64,000 nt of DNA from Labrys sp. WJW (GTDB lineage: Bacteria > Pseudomonadota > Alphaproteobacteria > Rhizobiales > Labraceae), in contig NZ_LYXZ01000039.1 in assembly GCF_001676615.1 (NCBI RefSeq), positions 1 to 64,000 of the forward strand, read 5' to 3'. This document shows positions 44,061 to 52,264 of the stretch, one piece after another. How positions within the stretch are numbered: position 1 is the first letter of the stretch; every line of letters begins with the position of its first letter. The translations under genes and the position numbers were made by a program. The notes beneath the pieces are model-generated. The model was not told where the DNA came from and did not search any database. It was given only the letters and a program-made list of their open reading frames with translations.

Positions 44061-44684
44061 TCAACGCCGATGGCGCTCGACCAGCGCCAGGGCGGCGGCG
44101 AAGGCGCTCTCGACATCGAGGGCGGTGGTGTCGAGAACATGGGCGTCGGGCGCCGGCTTCAGGGGGGCATCGGCGCGGCCGGCGTCGCGGGCATCGCGCT
44201 TGCGGATATCGGCGAGCACCGATTCGAAAGGGGGGGCATCACCGCGCTTCTCGAGCTCGAGATGGCGCCGGCGTGCCCGGATCTCGGCATCGGCTGTGAC
44301 GAAGATCTTCACCTCGGCGCCGGGCGCGATCACCGTGCCGATGTCGCGGCCGTCAAGCACGGCCCCACCACGCTGATGGGCGAAGCGCCGCTGCAGATCG
44401 AGCAGGGCCTTGCGCACCTTGGGGTGGGCGGCGACCACGGAGGCCGCTTCGCCCATTTCCCGGCCGCGCAGCCGGGACTCGTCGAGGCTGGCGACGTCGA
44501 GCCCGTCGGCGATCTCGGCGGTGGCGTCCGCATCCTCGAGATCGAGGCCACCATCGATGGCGGCCCGCCCGACGGCGCGATAGAGCAGGCCGGTGTCGAG
44601 ATGGGGCAGGCCGAGATGGGCGGCGAGGCGCTTGGCCAGGGTACCCTTTCCGGAGGCGGCGGGGCCATCAATGGCGATGATCAT
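44061..44684 (-). CDS. cmk: (d)CMP kinase
   Basis: Phosphorylates CMP and dCMP. 207 residues. P-loop GPAASGKGT at residues 7-15, followed by LDTGLLYRAVG, then DGRDIGTVIAPGAEVKIFVTADAEIRARRR with the CMP-binding Arg and Asp. The usual neighbours in alphaproteobacteria are aroA upstream and rpsA downstream. An aroA-like remnant is 22 bases upstream here, but rpsA is missing and grpE follows instead. Confidence 0.96.
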   Translation of the reverse strand: MIIAIDGPAASGKGTLAKRLAAHLGLPHLDTGLLYRAVGRAAIDGGLDLEDADATAEIADGLDVASLDESRLRGREMGEAASVVAAHPKVRKALLDLQRRFAHQRGGAVLDGRDIGTVIAPGAEVKIFVTADAEIRARRRHLELEKRGDAPPFESVLADIRKRDARDAGRADAPLKPAPDAHVLDTTALDVESAFAAALALVERHRR

Positions 44685-44706
44685 GACGAGGCACCAGGAT
44701 TACACA

Positions 44707-45579
44707 TCAGCGGGAGTAAGGCGGTGTTTCCGCCGGCAGGGTGACGACCGCGGGCCGGAGCGTGGGGCGGCCTTGCAGCACGATACGGTGTCCGGAACCC
44801 TCGGGTGATGTGGCGACAGCCGCCCCGAAAAGCGGGAGCAGGTACCCGGCCGCCTCCCCGGCCCCTCGCGGTGCGATGACGCTGGTCTCGCCGGGCGCGT
44901 TGAGGCCGGCGAGCAGCACGGCCGAGGTTATCAGATCCGGCGTTACCGGTGACGAGGTGTCGCCATCGGGCACGCGCCAGAGGATCGGCACCGCGTCGAC
45001 GGCGCCGCGTAGGGTCAGGGGCAGGCGCGTGCCCTCGGCCGAGGTGACGATCTCGGCGCCCATCCGCATCAGGGGCGCCAAGGCAGGCGTTATGGCACAG
45101 GCCCGCACTGCGGGCTCACCATCGAAACTGGCCGTGACGCCATGGCCTGCGACAACGCCCATCATCAGGACTGCGGCTGCCAGGGATCCTCCCAAATCGA
45201 GGCTACCTTCCGGGGAGAGCAGGCCGCCGACCCCGACGCCGTGAATGCGCCAGCTTCCCGCTCCGGCGCGCTCGATCGCCGCACCCAGCCTGCGGCAGGA
45301 TTCGGCCGTTGCCAGGATGCCATCGCTTTCGGGAAGGGTCTCGATGCGCGTCTCGCCCACGCTGAGGAGGCCGAGGATGATGGTAAGCAGACGGGCCGTA
45401 TCGTCGCACGTCACCCGGGTCGCCTGAGCCGGCCCGGAGGACCGGCGCGCGGGAAGCGGAGCGGCTTGGGGGGGCGATGCGAGCAAGGAACGGCTCCGGA
45501 CGGGCGGAAGAAATTTGCGGCAAGGCAGAATGCCGGTGGCGGGACTCTTGCTCCCGCATGGGCGAACCTCCCAGTCCAC
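44707..45579 (-). CDS. Truncated, diverged 5-enolpyruvylshikimate-3-phosphate synthase-like protein
   Basis: 290 residues against about 440 for AroA. Similarity begins near residue 50 (GETRIETLPESDGILATAE, GGSLAAAVLMMGVVAGH, LPLTLRGAVDAVPI, TSAVLLAGLNAPGETSV) and stops about two-thirds of the way through the first half. The catalytic signatures are altered: the PGDKSISHR segment reads CDDTARLL, the GNSGT segment reads GGSLAAA, the Lys/Ser of the inhibitor loop is TPDLITSAV, and the second domain is absent. The locus order (FYDLN gene, this gene, cmk) is that of aroA. Probably not an active EPSP synthase. The reading frame is open over its length, so it may be a recently decayed gene or a repurposed protein. 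Start uncertain. Confidence 0.75.
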   Translation of the reverse strand: MDWEVRPCGSKSPATGILPCRKFLPPVRSRSLLASPPQAAPLPARRSSGPAQATRVTCDDTARLLTIILGLLSVGETRIETLPESDGILATAESCRRLGAAIERAGAGSWRIHGVGVGGLLSPEGSLDLGGSLAAAVLMMGVVAGHGVTASFDGEPAVRACAITPALAPLMRMGAEIVTSAEGTRLPLTLRGAVDAVPILWRVPDGDTSSPVTPDLITSAVLLAGLNAPGETSVIAPRGAGEAAGYLLPLFGAAVATSPEGSGHRIVLQGRPTLRPAVVTLPAETPPYSR

Positions 45580-45690
45580 CCGGCCACACGCCCTAGCATG
45601 GATGGCCCGGAGGGCAAAGCCGGTGGTGGGAGGAAATCTTGATTCAACCCCTTGCCAGATCGCGAAAAAACGCCATCTTTGCGATTCTGA

Positions 45691-45719
45691 TTGACATGGG
45701 GGCTTCTAGTCTGTAGCGG
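45691..45719 (+). promoter_or_regulatory. Candidate sigma-70 promoter of the FYDLN-acid protein gene
   Basis: TTGACA at 45691-45696 followed after 17 bases by TAGCGG. Perfect -35, poor -10, about 35 bases before the GTG start. Confidence 0.45.
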
Positions 45720-45754
45720 CCTCGCACTTCGATTTCCGACATAAGGTACACGCC

Positions 45755-46153
45755 GTGGCCAGACCCGAACTTGGCACGAAACGCGTCTGTCCGACGACTG
45801 GGCGCAAATTCTACGATTTGAACAAGGATCCGATCATCTCGCCCTATACCGGCCAGGTGGTCGCCATTGCAGCACCGCTCCTGCGCGGTGGCCGTCCCGA
45901 CGCGGTCGCTCCGCGCCCCGCCGATCAGACCGAGGACGACAACGATCTCGATCAGAACACGGACGCCGAACTGATCAGCCTCGAAGAAGCCGATGACGAG
46001 ACGAGTGCCGCCAAGGCCGTGGTCGGCGACGACGACATCGATGTCGAGGATGATCCGGGCTCCGATGACACCTTCCTCGAGGAAGACGAGGACGAGAATG
46101 ACGACGTCACCGATCTGATCGGCGACGGCATCGAGGACGACGAGGAAAGCTGA
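45755..46153 (+). CDS. FYDLN-acid-domain protein (TIGR02300 family)
   Basis: Function unknown; restricted to alphaproteobacteria. 132 residues from a GTG at 45755 (TAAGG eight bases upstream). The first ~50 residues are the conserved part (ARPELGTKRVCPTTGRKFYDLNKDPIISPYTG) with the FYDLN signature at 19-23 and a single Cys. The rest is a highly acidic low-complexity tail (Asp/Glu-rich from about residue 60 to the end). Position next to aroA/cmk and tRNA-Ala is the usual one. Confidence 0.92.
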   Translation: MARPELGTKRVCPTTGRKFYDLNKDPIISPYTGQVVAIAAPLLRGGRPDAVAPRPADQTEDDNDLDQNTDAELISLEEADDETSAAKAVVGDDDIDVEDDPGSDDTFLEEDEDENDDVTDLIGDGIEDDEES

Positions 46154-46340
46154 GGCTCGCAACGAGCCCCTTCAGGGACGCGGAACCCGCCCGGAGCCGC
46201 GTCTTTTCCCCAATTGAAAGATTTTACAAAATTTCTTCACAAGACGTCTTGCATCGGGCCGCGAAACGTGACAAACGAGCGGCCCGTCGGCGGTGACGCC
46301 GAGGGACACCGAAGCAGCTCCCAGGCCGCTTCGCAAAAGT

Positions 46341-46416
<76 letters not shown>

Positions 46417-46455
46417 CTTCCTCCCGGTCTTCAATGACAGAAGTCCGGTTCCACC

Positions 46456-46484
46456 AAGCCCGCCGGCATCGAGCGGGCTTTTTT
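46456..46484 (+). terminator. Intrinsic terminator after tRNA-Ala
   Basis: AAGCCCGC (46456-46463) pairs with GCGGGCTT (46473-46480) across a nine-base loop, followed by a run of six T. Located 40 bases after the tRNA. Confidence 0.93.
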
Positions 46485-46708
46485 ATTGCGCGACGAAAGC
46501 ATCCCGAAGGATTACATTGCCTGTGTCCTGGCGAACGCCTAGGGTTCGAGGGCATTCCGTTCGGTTATCTCGCATGCCGGTGGATCATCTCAGCTCGACT
46601 GCTGCTTGCCGAGGCCGCTTTGTCCGGTGTTTCGTAGGCGATAGCCCGGATGAGCGGGATCAGTGAAGATGACCGAGGCAAGAGATGCCAAGCAAAGGGA
46701 GATAAAGC

Positions 46709-47005
46709 ATGCGCTTTTCACTCAAGGCCTTGTTCGCTGCCGTCATGATGCTCGGCGGACTGGCTGTCACCTCGACGCCGTCTTCGGCGCTGCCGGTGGC
46801 GCCGGTCGAGCGGGCGGCCCCCACGGCGAACACCCTGGAAGGCACGGCCCAGGCCCAGCAGGTCCAGTATTACTACTACCGGCCGCGCTACTACCGCCCC
46901 CGCTACTACCGACCCTACCGGTACTACCGCCCCTATCGGCGCTATTATCGGCCGCGCTACTATTACCGGCCCTATTATCACCGCCGGTACTATTACGGCT
47001 ATTGA
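46709..47005 (+). CDS. Secreted tyrosine/arginine/proline-rich repeat protein
   Basis: 98 residues. A clear signal peptide (MRFSLKALFAAVMMLGGLAV..., cleavage after SSA), then a short linker, then residues 54-98 made of repeats such as YYRPRYYRPRYYRPYRYYRP: 23 Tyr in 45 residues with most others Arg or Pro. A very basic, aromatic extracellular or periplasmic polypeptide; Arg/Tyr stacking with nucleic acid, polysaccharide or lipopolysaccharide phosphate is conceivable, and Tyr oxidation could cross-link it. Similar tails occur in small Rhizobiales proteins, but function is unknown. AAAGGGAGA precedes the ATG. Confidence 0.8.
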   Translation: MRFSLKALFAAVMMLGGLAVTSTPSSALPVAPVERAAPTANTLEGTAQAQQVQYYYYRPRYYRPRYYRPYRYYRPYRRYYRPRYYYRPYYHRRYYYGY

Positions 47006-47213
47006 GCCCATGGGCTTCGTCGTCGGGGGGCCCGCTCGCCGGGCCTCCCGATTCGATACGGAACCATGACCCGATCCATGCGTTCTCACCCGGGACCAGC
47101 AAGGTCCCGCCTTGGTGCCATAGCGCCTTGCGAAACCGGCGTGCCTGCCGGCATTCGCAGGAATATGCCGTCAGCGGGCATGCTTGGCGCCAAGCCTGAC
47201 AAGGGGGTGCAGT

Positions 47214-47471
47214 ATGGAGAATCCGCAAGTGGGTTGGATCGGAGCCATCATCATCGGTGGCCTCGCGGGGTGGCTGGCCGAAATGTTCATGAAGAGCAAT
47301 ATGGGCGTCCTCATGAACATCATCCTCGGCATCGTCGGTGCGGCCGTTGCCAATCTGGTGTTGGGTATGTTTAACGTGGTGCTCGGTGGCTGGATTGGTT
47401 ATCTCATCGCCGGATTTATCGGAGCCTGCATCCTGATCGCGCTCGGAAGAATGCTGAAACGGTCCGCCTGA
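47214..47471 (+). CDS. GlsB/YeaQ/YmgE-family small membrane protein
   Basis: 85 residues from the ATG at 47214 (AAGGGGG upstream). Three hydrophobic, Gly-rich helices (VGWIGAIIIGGLAGWLAEMF, GVLMNIILGIVGAAVANLVL, GWIGYLIAGFIGACILIAL) match the transglycosylase-associated family. Small stress-associated inner-membrane protein of unknown activity. Confidence 0.9.
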   Translation: MENPQVGWIGAIIIGGLAGWLAEMFMKSNMGVLMNIILGIVGAAVANLVLGMFNVVLGGWIGYLIAGFIGACILIALGRMLKRSA

Positions 47472-47649
47472 GGCGTCGGCGGCTGGCGCTCGGCTGTCAC
47501 GGGGAACCGGTGCGGGGCACGGCCCAGCCAGCGAACGCTGCTGGAGAACCCGGCCGGGCCGTGGCAGGGCGAGAGAGAAGCCCGATGCCCGGCCATGCTA
47601 TCTTTGGCTTGTGACAGTTTCGCAACAAGCGTGGCGGCGACGCCCGGCT

Positions 47650-48597
47650 TCAAAGGCTGCCGGCTTGCGCCATGAAGTGGTCGAGCTCGATGAAGCCAGC
47701 ACTCCCTTCCATCGGCCCCTGCACGGTCACGGTGTGGGCGCCGGCGGCATTGGCATAGCGCAGGGCCTCCGCAACCGGCTTGCCGAACCGGCGCGCCACC
47801 AGAAATGTCGCGCCAAAGCAGTCGCCCGCACCGGTCGGGTCGATTTCGGTCACCGCAAAGCCGGGCATGTCGGTGCGGCCCTCCCGGCTGAAATGGCTGG
47901 CTCCGCCGGCGCCGCGTTTCAGCACGATCTCCTTGACGCCCGCCGCCAGCAAGCCCGCCACCGCCTTGTCCTCGTCGCTCTCGCCGGAGAACAGCGACAA
48001 CTCCTCGCCTGAGGGCAGGAAGAGATCGGTTGCTGCCAGCACGGTATGGAAGATCGCCTTGCTGCCGTCCCGCAGCGTCTCACGCCGGATGTTGGGGTCG
48101 AAGGAGACGGTGCCGCCGCGTGCCTTGAGCCCCGGCAGGGTCTTCAGGATCATGTCGGCGACCGCCGGCACCGGCAGTCCGGATCCCATGATGTGGAGAT
48201 GGCCCGCTTCGGCGAGCACCGCCTCGGCCTCGGGCGTGGCGGCGATGCGTCCGGCGGCGCTGTCGCGCATGTTGTAGACGAAGGCACGGCCGCCATCCGG
48301 CCGGTAGCGCACGAAGGCGCTGCCGGTGGCCGCTCCCGCATGCACGGCCACGGCAGAGACGTCGACACCGTCGCGCCGCAGGCGCTCGAGGTTCAGCGTG
48401 CCGAAATCGTCATCGCCCACGGCCGAGACGATCGCGGCGGGATGGCCGAGCTTGCCGACCTGGTCGATGAAGATCGCCGGCGCGCCGCTCGGAAAAGGAC
48501 CGACCAGGGGTTGCGGCTCCAGGAAGCCGTTGCCGGTGGTGGTCGCCATGATCTCCACCAGGATCTCGCCGATGGTGACGATCTTGCCTGCAAGCAT
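47650..48597 (-). CDS. PfkB-family carbohydrate kinase
   Basis: ATP-dependent sugar kinase. 315 residues. N-terminal TIGEILVEIMA, the lid/sugar contact GGRAFVYNMRDSAAGRI and the C-terminal DPTGAGDCFGATFL signature with the catalytic Asp. Its sequence belongs with ketose kinases such as tagatose/fructose/2-keto-sugar kinases rather than ribokinase. Gene order (kinase, ROK regulator, ketose 3-epimerase, all on the minus strand) supports phosphorylation of a ketose. Separated from the ROK gene by a family B repeat. Confidence 0.92.
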   Translation of the reverse strand: MLAGKIVTIGEILVEIMATTTGNGFLEPQPLVGPFPSGAPAIFIDQVGKLGHPAAIVSAVGDDDFGTLNLERLRRDGVDVSAVAVHAGAATGSAFVRYRPDGGRAFVYNMRDSAAGRIAATPEAEAVLAEAGHLHIMGSGLPVPAVADMILKTLPGLKARGGTVSFDPNIRRETLRDGSKAIFHTVLAATDLFLPSGEELSLFSGESDEDKAVAGLLAAGVKEIVLKRGAGGASHFSREGRTDMPGFAVTEIDPTGAGDCFGATFLVARRFGKPVAEALRYANAAGAHTVTVQGPMEGSAGFIELDHFMAQAGSL

Positions 48598-48642
48598 GGG
48601 AGGTTCCTCGATATCTGAGAAAAGGGGAGCGAGCCTGGGGCC

Positions 48643-48746
48643 TAAAGCAAAGCGCGTTTAGACGGAAACGCTGCATTGCTTTAGCTCTTTGATTGGACGC
48701 GTCTTTGCGATTCTTGGTGATTCCACCAAATCGCAAAACGCTTTAG
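48643..48746. repeat. Interspersed repeat, family B, copy 5 (full length)
   Basis: CTAAAGCAAAGCGCGTTTA...CATTGCTTTAG is the left stem-loop; GGACGCGTCTTTGCGATTC...CAAATCGCAAAACGCTTTA is the right one. The TTTA at its right end supplies the stop codon TAA of the ROK gene (48743-48745 on the minus strand). Confidence 0.85.
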
Positions 48747-49969
48747 CTCTGGAACAGCGTGATCGGCTGTTCACTGGCATAGATCGCGCTCTCGTCGATG
48801 GAGAACATGCTCTGGTGCATCAGGAGGGCCCCGCCAAGGGCGGGGCCCTCGACGCCGAGGCCGGAAACTTCGATACGCGGCAGCGGAAAGCCCTCGAGCA
48901 GTTCGCGCTGCATGGCCTTGCTGACCTCGGTGGCGACATGGGGGAAGACCGCTGCGACAGAGCCGCCGAGGATGATCAGGCCGGGGTTGAGCACGCTGGT
49001 GACCTGGATCAGGCCGGCGGCGAGACGCTCGCCCCAGACCCGTGCCGTGGCGGTCGCCGCCTCTTCTCTCCGCACAAGACCTTGTAGCAGCCTGTCGAGA
49101 TCGGCTTCGCCGCCCCGGGTGCGATAGAAGCCGAGGATGGCGTCCTTGCCGATATAGCTTTCCAGATGGCCCGGCTTGGAGCGGCCGGCCGGGGCACTGT
49201 CGCCGCCGAGCACGATCTGGCCGAATTCACCGGCAAAGCCCGCCGAGCCGCGCAACAGGCGGCCGCCGATGACGATGCCGCCGCCGGCACCGTTCTCGAT
49301 CAGCAGGAAGGCAACGGTCTCCGAGCGATGCGTGGTGTCGCGATAGGTCTCGGCGATGGCGAAGGCATTGGCGTCGTTCTCGATCGAAATGGCGGGATCG
49401 AGCGAGGGGAAACGCCGGTTCAATCGATCGGTGACCATCTCCTTCAGCCTCACGTCGCGCCAGCCGAGCATGAGCCCGTTGATCACGGTGCCGTCCGAGG
49501 CGAGCAGGGCCGGCAGGGTGACGCACAGGCCGCGCAGGCGCTCGGGCCGGTCGAGGCTGTCGATGGCTTGCGCGATGAGCGCCACCATGCGGTCGATGCC
49601 GGCCTCCGGGGTTTCGCGATAGGTCGGGAAGGGCAAGGTGAGGCGCAAGATCTCCTGGGCCAGCATGTCGATGACGACGACGGTGAGCCGGTCGACGCCG
49701 ATCTCCGCACCCAGGAAGCTGGCGCCGGCAGGATCGATCTGCACCCGGATGCCGGGGCGGCCGGTCTTGCCGGCATTCTCGCTGCGCGGTTCGTCGCGGC
49801 GCTCGACCGCAAGGCCCTCCGTCATCAGGCCGGTGATGATATTGCCGGTGGTCGAACGGTTGAGGCCGAGCGCCCGGGCGAGGTCGGCCCGGCTCATGCC
49901 GGCGTCGCGGAACAGGGCATTGAGAGCCCTGATTTCATTGAGATGACGGACGGTTTGCGGCGTTGCCAA
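48743..49969 (-). CDS. ROK-family transcriptional regulator (NagC/XylR type)
   Basis: 408 residues. N-terminal winged helix (MSRADLARALGLNRSTTGNIITGLMTEGLAVERRDE), then the ROK sugar-kinase-like fold with the family signature GAGGGIVIGGRLLRGSAGFAGEFGQIVL. The Zn-binding Cys triplet of NagC/Mlc is not evident; that region reads GHLESYIGKDAI. The gene is between the PfkB kinase and the ketose 3-epimerase genes and presumably represses them. The stop codon lies in a family B repeat. Confidence 0.9.
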   Translation of the reverse strand: MATPQTVRHLNEIRALNALFRDAGMSRADLARALGLNRSTTGNIITGLMTEGLAVERRDEPRSENAGKTGRPGIRVQIDPAGASFLGAEIGVDRLTVVVIDMLAQEILRLTLPFPTYRETPEAGIDRMVALIAQAIDSLDRPERLRGLCVTLPALLASDGTVINGLMLGWRDVRLKEMVTDRLNRRFPSLDPAISIENDANAFAIAETYRDTTHRSETVAFLLIENGAGGGIVIGGRLLRGSAGFAGEFGQIVLGGDSAPAGRSKPGHLESYIGKDAILGFYRTRGGEADLDRLLQGLVRREEAATATARVWGERLAAGLIQVTSVLNPGLIILGGSVAAVFPHVATEVSKAMQRELLEGFPLPRIEVSGLGVEGPALGGALLMHQSMFSIDESAIYASEQPITLFQS

Positions 49970-50008
49970 GATGGGGAGATCCGCTCGGAGGGGAGGGGGA
50001 GACTACAA

Positions 50009-50071
50009 TGTCTTGCGACTCGATGGAATCGTCAAACCACGCAAAGACGCGTCGAAACAACGTGTTAGAAC
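50009..50071. repeat. Interspersed repeat, family B, copy 6 (partial, inverted)
   Basis: TGTCTTGCGACTCGATGGAA...CGCAAAGACGCGTCGAAAC, the right-hand stem-loop of family B in reverse orientation with decayed pairing. In the 200-base gap between the epimerase and ROK genes. Confidence 0.6.
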
Positions 50072-50168
50072 GGCGCTGTTCCGGCGGGTTCCATGAATGG
50101 CATGCGACGCACGCGGCCTGGACGAGCGCTGGAGAAGGCCGCGTTCCGAACTGCGTTCCAAGTCGCTT

Positions 50169-51053
50169 TCACGGCGTGCGGGCCGTCTCGGCCTTGCGTT
50201 GGGCTTCGGCGTAGCGATCGTCGATGAAGGCCTTGGCACGCTGGGCGAGCTCGACATTGTCGGTCCAGGTGTTGCGCCAGATCGCGCAGATGATCGAGAG
50301 GTCTTCATCGACCACTTCGGAGGAAAAGCTCTCGAAGGTGATCCAGTCGTCATAGCCGCTGGCGACGAGGGCGTCGAAAATGGCGGGGAAGTTGATCACG
50401 CCCGAGCCGAGATAGCCGCGATTGCTTTCGCCGATGTGGAAATAGCCGAGCTTGTCGCCGGCGAGCCGGATGGCCTGCACGGGATCTGCTTCCTCGATGT
50501 TCATGTGGAAGGTGTCGAGATGCAGGAAGATGTTGTCCGAACCGGTGTCCTGGATGAAGGCGAGGCCCTGCGCGGTGGTGTTGAGTAGGTTGGTCTCGAA
50601 GCGATTGACGATTTCAAGATTGAGGCTGACGCCGGCCTGCTTGGCCTTGTCGGCCAGGCGGGACAGCGTGGCGACGCTGTTGTCCCAGCCCTTGCGCGTC
50701 GGCAGGCTGCGATATTTGGTATGGGCCGAGAAGATGATGCCGCCGAGCTTGTGGCCGCCGAGATCGCGCGTGATGGCGACCGCATCGGCGAGGATTTCCT
50801 CGCCCCGGCGCACCACGGCCGCGTCCTCGCTCGAAATATCGCCTTCCAGCGGCAGGCCCATGGTGACGGTCACGGCGAGATCATAGTCCTTGAGGCGCCG
50901 CGCCAGCCAGGACACATCGAATTTGCGGGGGTCGAGGCGGGGAAATTCGATCAGCTTGTAGCCGAGGCGATGCGACTTCTCCATCGCGCCTTCGAGATCC
51001 TGCTGCGTGGTGCCGCCCGTCCATACGAAGGAATGAATGCCGAGTTTGTCCAT
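50169..51053 (-). CDS. Ketose 3-epimerase (D-tagatose/D-allulose 3-epimerase family)
   Basis: TIM-barrel enzyme that epimerises a ketose at C3. 294 residues from the ATG at 51053 (CAGGATC upstream). The metal site Glu147, Asp180, His206, Glu241 has the same spacing as Agrobacterium D-psicose 3-epimerase (150/183/209/244). Shared motifs are EIVNRFETNLLNTTAQGLAF and LDTFHMNIEEADP, GYFHIGESNRG. Product and substrate cannot be fixed from sequence. With the PfkB kinase and ROK gene this suggests a rare-ketose (allulose, tagatose or sorbose) route. Confidence 0.9.
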   Translation of the reverse strand: MDKLGIHSFVWTGGTTQQDLEGAMEKSHRLGYKLIEFPRLDPRKFDVSWLARRLKDYDLAVTVTMGLPLEGDISSEDAAVVRRGEEILADAVAITRDLGGHKLGGIIFSAHTKYRSLPTRKGWDNSVATLSRLADKAKQAGVSLNLEIVNRFETNLLNTTAQGLAFIQDTGSDNIFLHLDTFHMNIEEADPVQAIRLAGDKLGYFHIGESNRGYLGSGVINFPAIFDALVASGYDDWITFESFSSEVVDEDLSIICAIWRNTWTDNVELAQRAKAFIDDRYAEAQRKAETARTP

Positions 51054-51192
51054 GGTGGATCCTGCCCTGTTGCGCCGGCCGGGTTCCGTCCGGAACGTGC
51101 CGGCTCGATCATGCTTTTTGGTCTTATTTTGTTGTGAGTAGCAGCAAACTGGCTTCCATTCAAGCAAGGCCGCCCGTCTCTTCTCGACGGCC

Positions 51193-52068
51193 CTATCCGA
51201 TGGTCGCGACGCCCAGTCCCGGCCGCTCGGCGCGGGCGGCAACGAAACGAAGGCCCTCGCGCGCCCGATGAAGGGCGGGGTTGTCCCGCCGGGCGGCATG
51301 GAGCGCATAGATCGAATGGGAGAAGGCCGGCGCCCCCTTCACCAGCCGCAGGCGCCCATCGGCGAGGAAGGGCGTGACCGCGCCGGCGCGAAAATAGCCT
51401 GAGCCTCCCACCGAGAGAATGTGGGTCAGCGCCAGGGGACCGAGCGAAATTGCCAGGGGGGCAGCGGCGAAATCGGGAAAGGCGGCGCGGTGGTTGAGGG
51501 CGAAAGCCGGTCCCCAATCGACCTGGATGTAGCTGTCCCGATCCACCGTGCCGTCGGTGGCGGTCGTCACCAGCACCAGTTGTTCCTCCACCACCAGCTC
51601 GGCGACGATATCGCGATATTGCGGCGGGTTGTAGAGCGTGACCAGATCGAGCGAGCCTTCCCTGACGCGCTCGACCAGCCGGGATGGCGTATCGACCTCG
51701 ACGCGCAAAGCGACGCGCGGGCATTCGCGGTGCATCCAGGCCAGCCAGTCGGCGAGCAGGGGATGCCAGAGGCTGAGCTCGCCGCCCAGGCTGATGCCCT
51801 CCTCCCGCCCGGGCGGCAGCGCCACCTCTTGCCGGGCGCGTTCCCAGACCTGGACCAGGGCGGCGGCGGGCCCGACGAAGCGCTCGCCGGCCGGCGTGAG
51901 CCGGGCCCCGGCCTTGTTGCGGACGAAAAGACGGCGGCCGATCTGCTGCTCGAGGGCCCGGATGCGCGCGCTGACTGCCGTCTGCGTCAGATTGAGGCGC
52001 TCGGCCGCGGCGGCGAAGCTGCCATTCTGCGCAATTTCCAGGAAGGTTCGTGCAAGCCCGATATCCAT
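51193..52068 (-). CDS. LysR-family transcriptional regulator
   Basis: 291 residues from the ATG at 52068; a longer frame is possible but lacks the family N-terminus. Canonical helix-turn-helix (MDIGLARTFLEIAQNGSFAAAAERLNLTQTAVSARIRALE split over residues 1-40) and a periplasmic-binding-type effector domain. It is divergent from the metB-like gene, with TTGCA-N6-TGCAA between. Effector unknown; methionine- or cysteine-pathway intermediates are the natural guess. No ribosome site is visible, and initiation may be leaderless. Confidence 0.92.
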   Translation of the reverse strand: MDIGLARTFLEIAQNGSFAAAAERLNLTQTAVSARIRALEQQIGRRLFVRNKAGARLTPAGERFVGPAAALVQVWERARQEVALPPGREEGISLGGELSLWHPLLADWLAWMHRECPRVALRVEVDTPSRLVERVREGSLDLVTLYNPPQYRDIVAELVVEEQLVLVTTATDGTVDRDSYIQVDWGPAFALNHRAAFPDFAAAPLAISLGPLALTHILSVGGSGYFRAGAVTPFLADGRLRLVKGAPAFSHSIYALHAARRDNPALHRAREGLRFVAARAERPGLGVATIG

Positions 52069-52087
52069 GAAAATAAGATTATGGATT

Positions 52088-52103
52088 TTGCATTGAACTG
52101 CAA
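52088..52103. promoter_or_regulatory. Candidate LysR-type binding palindrome
   Basis: TTGCA-N6-TGCAA, 20 bases upstream of the LysR ATG, in the divergent gap facing the metB-like gene. Dyads of this form are typical LysR recognition sites. Confidence 0.5.
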
Positions 52104-52264
52104 TAACAATGCGTTTGTCTGAGGTCATTTCCGATGTCACAACTCCAGGACGCTCCGATGCCGGCAGTACCGATCCGCCGTGCGGCGGGGTGTCGGCCCG
52201 GTGTCTGGCCCGGCAGAAGCAAGACGCGTTTCGATCGAGGCGCGGTGGTATCGAGTGAAATGGC

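Noticed and set aside
52069..52264. SAM riboswitch in front of the metB-like gene
   Set aside because: No SAM-II pseudoknot core or SAM-I/SAM-V motif could be found; control by LysR is more likely.
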